From: Nymphaea colorata
Lineage: Eukaryota > Streptophyta > Magnoliopsida > Nymphaeales > Nymphaeaceae
Length of the DNA stretch: 64,000 bases
Direction of reading: 5' to 3'
Assembly: GCF_008831285.2 (NCBI RefSeq)
Contig: NC_045143.1
Coordinates: 1,709,503 to 1,773,502 of the forward strand
The translations under genes and the position numbers were made by a program. Of the stretch, positions 12,101 to 37,500 are shown piece by piece (within the stretch, counting starts at the first letter, position 1; each line of letters opens with the position of its first letter). The notes under the pieces were generated by a model. The model had not been told where the DNA came from. It did not search any database and saw only the letters and a program-made list of their open reading frames with translations.

Positions 12101-14395
12101 GAAATATTTTGCATCTAAGAAGCTGCTAACTCTCACTTTGTTCACAATTCATCCAACTACATTTCTGAATTAGCCAACCCTATTTATTTTTTTCAATCTT
12201 ATAACAGTAGTGCAATTCTTTATCTGCGCCTTGGGAAAAAATGGTGGCTTCGTGTTGGAGTCACATAGAAGATGCTGTTCTTCACTTTTTGGCTATATCA
12301 TGAAGAAGACAGAACGCAATAAAAATATGAGGAAGACAACAAAGTGGAGTTGCCAACAACATTGACCACCGCACTTGGAATTAGATTATGATGATCTCTA
12401 ACATAGTTCATCCTGATTAAACTGAATTACATGTCCAAATCAGGATGATGTTCGATCCCAGGAAGTGAGACGGAAAAAGACGAAAGCACAGAAAAGAAGT
12501 TAGACTAGTTGGTGTCGCCACAGTCTGAACATATGCCATTTTAATTTCAGGAGCATGCACCACATTAATGATTGTCTTTGGTAGATGTTGAAAAGTTCTA
12601 GATGTTATTCCTGTTTCAGATGTGATTTCAGGAAGATTGGTTTTCTCTTTTAAAATTGTTATTCAGATGTGATTTCAGATGATCCTTCCCCTCATCTTAA
12701 GGGTTAGGAAGTTAAGCCTGGAAATTTCACATGGGTAGCTGTGGATCCATTAGAAAGAGAGTCAAGCTATGTTTATTCAATTGGTTTTTTCCTTTTCTCA
12801 AACTTCTTACTATAAATTATATAAGTTTTGTGAACATGACAATTAAGAGTAAGACCATAGATTAATTAGCTCAACACTGTCATTATGTTGCATGAGTTTT
12901 TCTTTGGTTTTCAGCTTGCATTCATTGTGAAAAAAGGTAATTGAGATTAAGAAAACAAACAATTCTTTATGTTGGCATGCATCATACAGTTTGACAATAA
13001 AGAAAATGCACTTTAGCTTACTGGAACATGAAGCCGTTGTCATTTAATATCCACTTCATACTCAAGGTGCCAAAGTCTTTAAAGCAACAACATTTAATGG
13101 TTATCACTCATCAGGCCACGTTAGCCAACTAATGTCTTAATATTTAAAGCTTAGTGATGTCGAGTTTTAAAATGTAAATCTACCGAGATAAAAAGTTAGT
13201 CCTGACTTGAGGTGTTTGTCTGCAAGCTAAAGCTTAAGTTGGAAGTGTCGAAGCTTTTGCTAAGAAAAGTTCTGTGCTGCAACTTCCTTGCATGCAGACA
13301 TTTTTCTAAAAGAAGTCTCGCTTTTTGGAAAAAATATCTCTTTAGGCCAACCCTTATCAAAACAAGTTCTAGTTTTTTGGATCTTTGCAAAAAACTAGGC
13401 AGCTCAGTTGGCTGAGAAATGAGAATTTAACTGATGTCATGTCATCTTTTTCAACACTTATCAGCAAAAGTGAGGCACGTATCAAGAAAACGAAAATGTA
13501 AGGTACTTTTTGAAATTATAATCAACAGTAGCATTGGAATGATAATTTCAACAAAATTGGGCCTCTTTTTTGCAATCATGTGTGCTGACGTGGAAATAAG
13601 TGGAGCTGGTCAGCCCGTCTTTATCATTAAGATAAGAGAAAAAACCTGAAGCGGCCAGATTTAATCGAATCAATGACAAACCGACGAAGAATACCCCGTC
13701 TGAATGTTTAAATTCTTTTTTTAATATTCTAAGAATTTTATTTTTTATTATTTTAAATACTTTTGTTTATTCTGTCAAGAATTTTGAAGAACTTATTTTT
13801 TCAGTTTATACAACAATTAAAAACATATAAGGTTAGATACTTGCCTGAGATACTCAAAGAGGCTGAAGTCCCTCTCGATCATGGGATTCAGTGTTGTTTG
13901 GTGGAAAACAAGAGACCCATCAAGTAGAATGTCGCACATCCTTTGTTTGCAATATCAAGGAATAGCACTCGCAAGAATCGAACTGATGACCGAACTTGAC
14001 AACCCTACAATTCCCTTTAAATAGCTGAGTAGTTTCCTTAGATTATTGAGGAGAATTGACTATAACTGAAAGCATCTTTTTAAAGTTATTATTTTAGCAT
14101 CCAAATTTGGTTTGACTGAGAAACTGATTTCTGCAACAGCCTAACCTAATAGACAAAGGCCAAATTCAGTTCATATTCATCTGCAGATAGAAACTGATTG
14201 GCATCTTTTTTTAATGTCATTTCTAGCATGTGGGCATTCTTAATTTAGTGAATCACTGCAATCTAATTCGTCATTGTTCAACAGTAATGTTCCCTATAGC
14301 ATTAAAATTAAGGTGTCCTGTCTCTTGGGGATCATGGGCGTTTCACTCATTATTTTGGTTGTTCTGTATTTCAGGAATGCAAATCTCTGGGAAAG

Positions 14396-14396
<1 letters not shown>

Positions 14397-14473
<77 letters not shown>
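14397..14473. repeat. Compound (TA)n(GA)n microsatellite
   Basis: A pure TA run to 14434 changes directly into a pure GA run to 14473. Confidence 0.97.
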
Positions 14474-14475
<2 letters not shown>

Positions 14476-15591
14476 ATTATGTAAAAGATTTAAACTGACG
14501 AGGCCAGGAAGTTGATGATTTCATTCACCGCAAGGATCTTGTTTCACTTTTACATTGGCAAAAGACCTGATTTAAGGTAATGAGTTTTTTGAAACCATAC
14601 CAATGAATCAATTCAATTACAAAATGAGGACAATTCTTGTCAAACTTTTTTTCTTTTACTGTCGATGAATATGCTCGAAGTGGGGATCCTATGCTTATAT
14701 TGATATAAATAAAACACTAAACAAAAATTAAGAGGGTGGCACATCAACGTGTGATCGAATCAAGCATTAACTGACAACATCTGCATTTTTAATGTCCTCT
14801 TTGGTTGTTGCTCTTGGTCCTGAGATTTGTGAATTTAATATCATGCCTTTCTCATCCAAACTTATAAAGCTTTTTTTTTTTTTAATATAAAGAAGTAAAC
14901 GAGGATGTCAATTATGGATCTTCTGTTTTTTCTAAGATCCTTGATCAAACTCCGCATTTATGATACTTTTTTAATTAGAAAAAAGAAAACATGCTACACC
15001 AATTCATCAACCAAATTCTAGAGGTAGTTAAAAGGGATTTTAAAACATGCGATATGACAATGGCTTCACATATTTTCAGTGGCGATGACGCTCTTTATGA
15101 AAATCCATGACGACGATGATGGCGTCTCATATTTACTGGACCATTCAGACGTCCTGATCAGAAGATTGTCGGGGATCGTCCCCTGGTTTGTGATCCCAAT
15201 TTGGGGTTCTCCATTTGACGTGGAGAGGAGATGGACAGGGAGGGGTCCCCTGACTCTCTGACTCCCTCCCGAGTGCCTAGCCCTTCCTCTACGGCGAGAA
15301 GCAGAACGGAGGAAGGCCTGGACATGTAGAAAAGATATACCAGCGGTGCACGGAATTCACCCGCTTATACCAACGTGAGACGCCCTTTTCCATCAACTCT
15401 TCTCCAACTCAACCTCTCTCCTTCTTTCCTTTTCTCCTCCACTTCTCTTTTCTTGATCCGTATTGACTCGCCTTTTTCTTCGTTCCCCACCTTTCCTTCG
15501 GTCCTTCCCCTTCCTCTTCACCTTTTAAGCTCAAGAAAGTGCAATTGCCATTTGCAGTTCACTCTATGGTGGCCACTCCATTTTCTGGTGT

Positions 15592-15667
<76 letters not shown>
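15592..15667. repeat. (CT)n(CA)n microsatellite upstream of CIPK24
   Basis: About 13 CT units pass into about 25 CA units, ending about 420 bp before the CIPK24 start codon, probably in the leader or proximal promoter. Long open frames across it are repeat artefacts (Leu-Ser and His-Thr runs). Confidence 0.95.
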
Positions 15668-15669
<2 letters not shown>

Positions 15670-16089
15670 CCGCACGCAGGCACGAATAAAGAAATTCTGT
15701 GAATACGGTCTTGTCTCCGTAAGTTTTTGTGGTATCGGTCGTCTTGCATTGAACATTGCTGGTTTTAAGGCTCTTTTCTTGTAAGCAGCTCCTTCTTGTT
15801 CTTGTTTTGATTCCTTTGCGAAGGAACTCTTCTTTCCATAGAGTTTTATTCTGTGTTTCACGGTTGTTGGGCACTGGACATCCGTCGTGCTTTTACGGTT
15901 TTAGCAAACTGATTGGGTTGTGTTCTTAATTTGGTTTTAAGGAATTTCCTGCACGGAGCCGATTGACTGTTGCTGCTTAAAGGGGGGGAGTGAAAGGTTG
16001 GAGATTTGTTGGTGCCCAAATTTCTCCTCCGCTTTTCTTTCTTTACTTCCTTGCATGAGCGTCGGGTGGGGTAACGTGAAATACTCAAG

Positions 16090-28469
<12,380 letters not shown>

Positions 28470-28640
28470 TTGCCTGCCCAACTATTGCCCAGCGAAGGAT
28501 GGATCAGCTTGATGGTTTAGCATCGAAATGTAACTTGTCACCCTCGCCTGTTTCAGTCTACCGGGTTTGAGATGGTGATGGGAGGTGTATATTTCAATAA
28601 TGAATGTATTGTTCGTTGACAGTTTGTTATCAATTTATAG
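28470..28640 (+). other. Probable 3' UTR of CIPK24
   Basis: AT-rich sequence after the TAG, with an AATAAT signal-like word at 28596-28601. The cleavage site is not visible. Confidence 0.4.
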
Positions 28641-29650
28641 CATGTCGCTGCTTCCGCGCTTTCTGGCATTACATGCCGGAAAGTGATGTATAGTTCAGCT
28701 CACTCGAACGGTTCTTTTTTGTAGAAATGCAGAACATGACGCTTGGTCTTAGAAATGTATAGTTTCATGCAACTCTTCACGTTTGTTCTGGGTGCTTGTA
28801 CTGCTCACGTACGTCTTTGGACATGCACAGATACACATAATAGCGTTGCACTCACCAAACTGCGGTGATAGAAGATACAGTTCGATGAATGTGAATCCAT
28901 TGTAGAAATGTCATCAAGTGCGTACTTGAAGCCACTTTCATTGAGTTACCTACCTGGTCATTACTGGGTCTTGGCTGCAGGCAGGGAATTCCATCCCATC
29001 AGGGCGTGGGAAATGGAGTTTCTCTGTGTTAGGAAGTCTCCTTACCAACTGTTCTGGAGGTATGGAGTGGCCACCTCCAGGAGAGGGAAGCTCCACCATA
29101 CAGATAAGATGATGACAGGGTGGTCTGGATAAGGTGAAGGGAGCGAATCAAACCTGAGTTTATTTTCAACAGGGTGAAGGTGCATCATGAAGAGGTGCTC
29201 ACACTCTGCATGCTTTCTAGCGGGGCATGATTTCGTAAAGTCGAGACAGACGATTATGAATTTCTGAACAATCTGCAAACCTTGTTCACGAGCTCTTAAC
29301 ATCCGTGGGTGGAAGGAATGTCAAAAAAGTTACCTTGCAAGAATGGAGTTACAAAATGCGACAACATTGGGACGTGAACCGCTTACAAGACCAGAGGAAA
29401 AAGTTTTGATTATTTACATGTATCTTGTAAATGATAAAGCAAGTGTGGAACCAAAACCCCTTCAATCAGCTTAATGGTCATCAACATATGTATGAATGAA
29501 GAGCCGGAGTTTCTTTGCATTAAAAAATTGAAGTATACCTAAACTTGGTTTTCCTATGCCCGTGGTCCAACAGTTAAAACCTCTAAAATGTCAACTAACG
29601 AGCGTGACTGGTTTGCACTGAGAAAGAGAGCCGCCGGTAAGAGAGAGATG
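28641..29650. other. Short intergenic region between convergent CIPK24 and EPFL genes
   Basis: No recognisable gene, repeat or structured element. It should hold the 3' ends of both flanking transcripts. Confidence 0.45.
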
Positions 29651-29707
29651 TCAATCTATTTATAAATTTTTTCTACATTGAATGACAGTTGATAGATGAG
29701 CAGTTCA

Positions 29708-30168
29708 TCAAGGGTGGAACAACTTATTACCACATCTGCATTTCCAGATAAGAAGGTAATAGGTGCTGTCATCAGCCTGAGAGAGGATGAAGTTTTTCTC
29801 ATGGTGGGGAGGAATGACCAAGGTAGCCATGCAGGGCCGGCAACTCGAGCACTTGTTCTTGCAGGCTGGAGGCCTCGAACCCAACACTGACTTGCTCCCA
29901 GTGAACTCGGTCACTGATCTGCTGGGCGACGACCCTTCTGAGATGAAAGCAGCGAGACAATCACACGCGCACGCACAGAGCCACACATATACCAAAGAAA
30001 CAAAGGCAGAAAATCATGGCGTGAGTTCCTGTACTGAGCAATGGAGGTCCTCTTACCTGATTTGGAGGGAGCGAAAGACAAGGACAGGAGAAGAAGTACT
30101 ACTGCGACGCTCTTCCAGGTTGGGTAATAAAGTACTGAAGAGGAAGAAGCCATTTCCGGTTTCATCAT
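29708..30168 (-). CDS. EPIDERMAL PATTERNING FACTOR-like (EPFL) secreted cysteine-rich peptide
   Basis: Precursor of a secreted signalling peptide. EPF/EPFL peptides act outside the cell through ERECTA-family receptor kinases, sometimes with TMM, to pattern stomata and shape organs. Exon 1 is 30168-30057 (ending TCAG/GTAAGA), exon 2 is 29937-29708; the 118-bp intron is phase 1. The product is 113 aa. Residues about 18-36 form a signal peptide (WKSVAVVLLLLSLSFAPSKS). The mature domain starts near LGSRPPACKNKCSSCRPC (56-73) and ends YYLLIWKCRCGNKLFHP (97-113), with six cysteines: C63, C67, C70, C73, C104, C106. The GSRPP start and WKC-C-GNK end are family hallmarks. The roughly 30-residue loop between C73 and C104 points to a long-loop EPFL rather than EPF1, EPF2 or STOMAGEN; I do not assign a member. 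A likely leader intron (30633-30207, GTAAGT..TTACAG) puts an untranslated exon upstream. Confidence 0.93.
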
Positions 30169-30206
30169 CTTTTTTGCCTTCTTTGCTCTCTTTTTATTCT
30201 TCTGAA

Positions 30207-30633
30207 CTGTAAGTTGCAGAGGGGGAAGATGAGAGAGACAGAGAGGAAGGGATGGAGGGCGGTGAGTGATGATGGAGGGAGCCTAGTAAATGAATGATGG
30301 GAGGAAGAGAGACAGAACAGTGGGCTGTTGCCGGGGAACAGGACAAAATTTGCTCTTTGTTAGCGTTGAGAATTGGGTCACTGTCCCTTCTTGACCCGCT
30401 TTGGTGGTGGTGGTGGTGGTACTCGGACTAGACTAGACTAGACTGTCCTCTGCCTCTCTTCTTCCTGCTTGGTCTGCCTCACGACAAGACTCTCTTTGAG
30501 TGCATCTGGTTCTTCTACGCACTACACGTACTCCATCATAAGCATGAAGAAGAAAAAATAGGTGAAAAACTCGGACCAAGCAAGCCCTGCTTCCTTCTCC
30601 AATGGCTTCCAAAGCAATGGATTTGTTACTTAC
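30207..30633 (-). other. Probable 5' UTR intron of the EPFL gene
   Basis: The donor CCAG/GTAAGT at 30633 and the acceptor CTTACAG/TTCAGA at 30207 are strong. The new exon begins 38 nt before the EPFL ATG. Frames from the upstream segment (to about 30836) hit stops soon after the junction, so it would be leader, not coding. Inferred from splice signals only. Confidence 0.4.
30402..30442. repeat. (GGT)n run followed by (GACTA)n
   Basis: About six GGT units are followed by about three to four GACTA pentamers, upstream of the EPFL gene and probably inside its leader intron. Confidence 0.85.
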
Positions 30634-32458
30634 CTGGACCGATCCACGTGATGACGAGAGTTTAGCCGATGATCTAGCTTTGGCGACAGTTCCCAATACA
30701 AAGATGTCATAGGAGAACACGTGCTTACACTCTCTTCTATCAAAGTTGGTAGTGTTATTTCCTCAACAGACTTTAATCTGTTGACCATCGTCCTCTCTTG
30801 TCTTCCTTGACAGCAAAGTAGTACCATCGATCTCATTTATTTGATTCGAAGAGCAGTTATTTCTGTTTTTGCATAGTGAAATGCATTGGTTTTCAGATTC
30901 CTTTTTAAGATCTACGTTTGATTTACAGGAGGATCTGCCCTGTGAAAACTGTGTGCGGATCTCCTGTTCATCGAAAACACCGTAAACGAGAGAGACAGCT
31001 CGAACTGTGCAACGAAGTGCTGCTCCACTTTATAAAATTAAGATCCCAGTTGTTCCATATCACACCAAGAAAGAGAAGAATGAAATGCTCGACCAAGTAA
31101 GAACATAAGCATCGACAGAACTTGGATATCATAGTTTCCTTTTAGGGAATAATGACTTTGCCATGATTATTTCCTTTTTATGTAGGGGATCTAAGACCAA
31201 GAAACTGCTGCTTTCATTTATTGTGAGTATCGTGACAAGTCCCAGAAAGTATTACTCCATGTAGTAAGGACAAGCTCTTAAGGCCACGCATTTGCTCATG
31301 GTTTGGCTTGTGGAAAATGTAAACGAGCTTATCATATGAATGGGGGAACTTTGTCTCCTAAAACTCACTAATATATAACATAAACATATTATATGGGTAT
31401 ATTGCGAACATTATAGAGGTTGGCACATATATTTCAAGTCATGTATATATCTTAACATTACATTGTGTATGTTTTAAGTTTTAGAATAACATTTCAAACT
31501 AAACTTTTCTATGGAAAATGAGCAGCTTGTGTTGAACTTACAGTACGTGAATTACATAACTTTTCCACGAAGATGCAGTCAATGGTCCACATACAATCAT
31601 CTGAAGGAACATTGGACTTTCAAACTGAAGAACAGTAAGAAACGATGAGAGAATCTATAGGAATGGATTTAATTCGTACGCACCTCCAACGGCATAATTT
31701 TCTACACAAACAGTACTGACATGTGAAACAAGACCAAACATGAGAAATAAGTGAGCTTTCATGATCTACAAAATATTTAAAAAAGTTGAATCTTGACAGA
31801 CAAGGAAGAAGATCATTCTCGTCCTTGACCGAAGAAAGGGGGCTGGGGCCTACTCTGACTTCCCCGGTCACGTCAAGAAAAAGCTACCATCCCCCATCTC
31901 GTCACGAGGAGATAAGCGATGACGGAGGCAAAGAGGGAACAAGCTTCTGCTCATTTACAGATAAATGCCTCAAAGAGGGGAAATTACATTTGCCTGCTTG
32001 GGTTTAAAAACTTGTATTACATAAGACCACCCGGGAAGTGGTCGGGGGAATCATTATCTACCATATGAATGCATGAAAATCTTAGGGTTTCACCGTTGGG
32101 TATGTATAGACCCACATTTTGGGCAGGCATAGTTTTTTATGATCCCGTCCTTCCGCGAATCAAGCGCCATTTTAAAGGCGTTCAAAGTAAAAATGCGCTT
32201 GGTTTTGGCCATGTTGCTGGATTTGCCTCAAACTCATGTTTCTTCACAAATTAAATGCCCTTTAAGATTTGTCTTGTGTGAGAGTACACCTAACTTTGTC
32301 TTTGACGCATAAGTTGAGTTTCATGCTCTTTGATATTTGTAAATCATTCCTGCCCAATGCCTAAATCCCTTGTATGCTAAGAATAATAAATGTTGTCGCT
32401 GGATATAACGTAGGCATGTGTGACCTGCTCATTCATATCACCCATTTTCAACAATTAA

Positions 32459-32459
<1 letters not shown>

Positions 32460-32516
<57 letters not shown>
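32460..32516. repeat. Compound (CT)n(TA)n microsatellite
   Basis: A CT run to about 32481 changes into a TA run to 32516. Confidence 0.97.
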
Positions 32517-32518
<2 letters not shown>

Positions 32519-32691
32519 ATGGTAGAGCTAGAATTTTTTTTTGAATGAAACTTATTTACGTATTTTCATATATCAAAGACATTTATATATATATAACAAA
32601 ACAAATATTTGAAGATGTCAATGTAAAAATAAAAAAAACATTGAAAACTAGTGTGAGCAACTATCCAGACCTCCCATGACTCCTCCCTCAG
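32517..32691. mobile_element. Degenerate hAT-like non-autonomous element
   Basis: The left end CAATGGTAGAGCTAGAATTT resembles the common plant terminus CAGGGGCGGAGCCAGAATTT. The right end CATGACTCCTCCCTCAG resembles its complement TGGCTCCGCCCCTG. Internal words (CAAATATTTGAAG, AACATTGAA) recur near 63830-63870. No coding capacity. Confidence 0.45.
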
Positions 32692-34493
32692 TGATGTGGT
32701 GCCTTTTCTGCCAGCTAACTCCAAAACAGTTATAATTGTTTTTCAGGTAGAATTTTTTTTTGCTTTGCCAATATTTTTCATCATCATCATTGTCATTGTT
32801 GCCGTCGTCTAAACTACATGGCAAGCTTAATCATGGATAGGAAGGAGCCACTCCCCACATTCTGTGGTGGATGAGCAGCAGCCGTTGCTAAGCAGAAGCA
32901 ACAAAAGTATTTTTCTTCTCTTGCTGTTTCTTTTTGGTGATGGTGATGGTTATGATAGGATGTTGATGTGGATGTAGCAATAACAAACATAGGCGAGTAA
33001 ATGAAAATTGATTTGCTAAGAGAGGGCTTTCGAATAAGGTGAAAGTTTGAGGACTACGCTGCAGAGTTTCTGAGGAGGAAAAGAAAAGAGATGTGTGGGG
33101 CAGCCCTGCACTGCAAGGTAGGTCAGAAGGGCACGTGTCTCCTACGAGCCAACCAGAACCCAGATGATGGCGTCACTCACCCTCCCCACTTTCTTCAATT
33201 CTGCTGTTGTTTGTAAGATTTGATTGAACCACGGACGAGTCAAGTCGAAGAGTGACAGAGAAAGAGACGAAGATGCAGGGAGGGAGAAGAAAAAGGAGAA
33301 GCATACTGTGGAGGAGGAACGTACTCCGTCAGACTTCAGCTTTTCCGGTCAACTATTCGGCGAAGACAAGGGGCCGGACGGTCGGCTCCTGTCTCTTATC
33401 CTCACAGTAGTTTAACAGTCGCAGTGAACAGCAAAACACATCAAGGAGACCGGAGAACTACACCATGATACCCATCTGTCATCTGTCAAAGAAAGCTGTC
33501 TTCAAGCTTTTTTGCTAGAAAAGGAGGAAAAGGAAAAAGCCCGCCGGTGAACGGCAAGGTGAACGGTCTCAGATTCTGACAAGTTAAATATAAAAAATCG
33601 AACTTGATCGGATATGGGCACAGCAAAACAGAAGAAATCTAATCATCATAATTGACCTTTTACATCTTTCCGGCTGAGGTTCTGTGACTTATAAATGTCA
33701 AGTTGATGATTTAAACACCGGAAATTCTAAAGTATAGTTATCAGTAGATGAAAATGGTACCTGTGATCTGGGAAGTAAAAAATGAATTTTTGAAAAATCT
33801 ACAGTTTGGCATCTAATGAGATTTGGTGTGAAGAGAGGGAATTTCCTGGTAACTATGATCCAACTTTGAGAGCCTTGCTTATTATGAAGTTGGAGCATAC
33901 TTCTTAATGTGCATTGTAGTTTACGCTGAAGACCAACCAATGTGTGATTAGGATTTATTTTTTGCTTTTTTTCTGGCAGAACTAAACACAGGAAGTATTT
34001 AAAAGTTAAGAACTACCTAATCTCAAAAATTTTCAAGAGAGATTTTCTAGTATATTAGTTTAAAGTGATCACGACGATTGGAGACCGTCTTATCAACTGG
34101 AATTTGTAATAAGAGCTCCAAGCTATGGGAATTCCTGCTCTGAAAAGCAAGAAAGAGGGAGTTAAAAGTTCTTTTTCTGATAATTAAAATACGACATGAT
34201 AGACATGCATCGAGGCAACAAATGGATCACTGACCTCGCGATCGGAAGATTGCAATTGTTTTTATTCTTATTGAAAAGATGTTTCACTTCTAACCGGCCT
34301 TCCGTGACCTGCTCAAAGTACAGCCGTGTTCTCCTTAGAAATATAATATCCAAAGAATTTGGTCTTCCTACTTATAAAAAGTTAGAAGAGTTTCAGTTTT
34401 TGTCCTTATTAATTTAATATGCACAGGAGTTTACCTGCTGAAGACCTGCCTGTATGTGGACGCTGTGGAGGATTTAATTTTTCTGGATCTCTC

Positions 34494-34494
34494 G

Positions 34495-34539
<45 letters not shown>
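34494..34539. repeat. Compound (CT)n(TA)n microsatellite
   Basis: CT to 34512, then TA to 34539. Confidence 0.97.
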
Positions 34540-34549
<10 letters not shown>

Positions 34550-37500
34550 TACCTAGTCGAACAGTATTTGGTTCTTTTCTTTCAAACTCTCTCAATATAA
34601 ATGCATGCGGAGTTCCCTTCGCCCTTGCACACAAACTTATGAAAAGCTCCCAATTAAGGTGAGGAGATTAATGCACCTTTAAAGTCAGAAATTCCCGTGT
34701 TCCTTCAAGTTGGAAGGTTTAAGTGACTTGCATGCTTTTACAAAATGGGAAGCTTAATATTTTTCTACTTCCCAAGTTCCCAACTGATTCGTTTGTGCAA
34801 CGATCTTAGTATTCCCCAATTATATCTTCATTGTAGTACTGTTGCCAACTTTTTTATTGCTTCTATATTAATTTATGTTATTGTAGCAAGCATTATGGCT
34901 TCTTTCTTGGTTTCTAGCTCCCTTCCTACTCATTTGGCTGCTATTTCGTGTTCTTTTCTATATGTGCTACTCTGCATTATGTATCATAAATGCATCGACT
35001 TCTTCATGCTTTGACATCATTTTAATTGCTCGCTTTCTTGCAATAATATTGGCTTCAACTATCCATTTATGTATTCCAAGTGAATATGCTTGATATTCCT
35101 TTGGCTGCTGCTTGTACAAAACTGAATATGCTTTTACAGAAATCCACTTCGCATTTGGTGAAATAACACAATCGTTCCGAAGTCAATAAGTTTTTTTCAT
35201 TTCCCATGCATGTGAAGCACAATCGATAGACGGGCAAACTGAACCTTGCTCTTGTTTTATCATATTTGGCCCAAAAGTAAGCGTGCCAATGGGCATGCTT
35301 TGAGTTTATATAAGATGGCTGAAGATAAAGAATGAATTGATACCACATTTTAAATCTTGTAATCTTCATAAATAGCTCATTATTGCTGGGTCCGGAACTA
35401 AATTAACAACAGAGAATTATCACTTTGGTTTATTTACTTATGTGAATATCATTCCTATAAAAATTGAGCAGGATTTATATGCCTTAATAAAAAATCCATG
35501 GGAAGTGGTCTCCAATTCTTGCCTCAAATGCAGCACAGAGATGCGAATCAATGTAGTGTTTATGGGCAGTAGGCATAGATTTATTCTCACAAACTTGTTA
35601 TTAGTAGGATTGCAGATGGGACAGATCTGCTAGCATTTTTTGCTGACACAGGACTAAAAGTATACTTTGCTTCGCAACTCAGATAATCTTATATTGCTCT
35701 GGTCAATTGCATCTATCACACGCTTGGATATGTGGTTTCCCTTTATGTGTCTCATTGGTGTCAAGTTAACAACTTGATTATGTGACTTTACGGCGTCTGG
35801 CTCAAACCAGTAAAATTTGCGCAGAAACTATACGCGCAGAGGCCTGCAACCTGGGCCTCGCTGTGATATGCCTTATTAATATCTCAATGAAAACTGCATT
35901 AAATCATATATGGTGTGGGAGGTCACGACGTAAGAAGTGACGACGGATTGGAATTGGTCAATGGGTATGTTCATCTCATCCTGCTCCGTTTATGTACAGG
36001 ACTTGTGAGAAGAAGTAAAGAGCTACGAAATCAATTGGTTAGGAGCTGAACTTCCTGTTTGAAGGTTGATGGTACTAGCAAAGCAAAATGATAATGGCAG
36101 ACTCGACCTGTCTCACCATGAGTATAGGTCATGCTTGCCATCCCGAATCATGCCTGCCAACTAGAGGATCATGCTTGCCATCCTTTTCAGTTCAAAGAAG
36201 TAGCACCAATGGGAATTATGATGGTTATTGGAGTTGGACATGTATAGAAAATTACGAATTATCTATGTAACGTAACTTTAATAATGATGTTTGGATGAGA
36301 CTGGTGCCAGATTGATTATGATCATTTACGGTTTGAAAGAACAAGTTAAAATGGCTATGCAAGCCTCACACCTTAAAACAAAGTTACTAAGAATATTGAA
36401 TAAGTTATTTGGAGTTACAGAGTATTACCACTGGAGTAATCGGAATAATAGATGTGATACAAGAAGAACAAGGAGGTGAAAAATCTCTTCGTGTAAGTAT
36501 TGGGAGATGATATAAAGATAATAAAGTAACCAAAGCCATTTCCTAGAGAAACGCAAACAGAAATAATCTGTAAAACGGATCTCTTCCAGTTCGGGGAGGT
36601 TTGATCACGACGATAATGGTGTTAACAGCAATGTTCCTGCTCGTACTAGAAAGCAAAGATGAATGGCACAAAAAGAGAATCAAGATTGAAAATGAAAATT
36701 ATGCATATGGAATAGTTCATAACGCACTTCTGGAATATGTTTGAGATGTTTAAAACTCTCAAAGCTATTTGGAATTATTTCACTGCTTTATCTGCGAAGA
36801 AAAATAAATCATAAAAACAAAGGAGTTCTGGAGAATGAACCTAGTATGAGTATTTAAGAAAGAATTACCATCTCTGCTTATAAAACTAAAAGGAAAAGGT
36901 TGCTACATTAACCATCCCGAATCCCTCATTTTCCCAAGCCATTTAATTCCAACGAACCTCACCCAGGACAACAATTCAGGAATTTCTTATCCATCATGTT
37001 GTATGCCTTCTCTTATTCAATATCTAAAATATTCGGGATCACGCTTCACAAGCCATCAAGGGCCTTGAAGCTAATCTGCGTTGTGCTAACTGTTCATTAA
37101 ACTACTGAAAACATTGGCTCAAAACAACTATTCCTCACATTTTGAGTTCTGCCAATTTAATGGTTAGAGACAAAAACATACCTTCTTTGTTCTTCCTGAA
37201 CATCACGTTAACGTCAAAATTTTGAAGAAGTGTGCAATGTCTCAAGAAAACCAGCAATGAGAATGTAACAACTTAGAACTAACCTGTCAACATCAACAAG
37301 AGAATAACATGTTCTTCAAAAAGCAGCCATTCATGTGCTACAGTGAACAGTTGGAACAGGAATTTCCTCTCTACCTGCCTAACTTGCATGCCTACAAAGA
37401 TCCATAACCAATGGAGGTAACAGCTATACATTTATTCGTATTTGAGTCGTCATTTATTGTCAACAAGTTGACGCTGTGGGGATACAGTGAAGCCAAATTA

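Larger units (their letters stand above)
8800..15350. other. Intergenic region between the membrane-protein gene and CIPK24
   Basis: About 8800-9010 is GC-rich and is probably the 5' UTR and promoter of the minus-strand gene. The rest is AT-rich with no supported coding region. It contains a 34-bp tandem duplication (10310-10372), a 91-bp tandem duplication (11920-12100), a short AT run (10742-10760) and a TA/GA compound microsatellite (14397-14473). Confidence 0.55.

Noticed and set aside
15375-15874. Long open frames on both strands over the CT/CA microsatellite
   Set aside because: They consist of Leu-Ser, His-Thr and Cys-Val dinucleotide repeats; the frames are open only because the repeat lacks stop codons.
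29787-30212. 141-codon plus frame over the EPFL gene
   Set aside because: Antisense to the EPFL exons, whose signal peptide, cysteine pattern and splice sites are clear.
33170-33304. Minus-strand frame MLLLFLLPPCIFVSFSV.. with a signal-peptide look and a GTGAGT donor
   Set aside because: No convincing continuing exon, no cysteine pattern or domain in the following 500 bp, and the hydrophobic run comes from a CT-rich tract.
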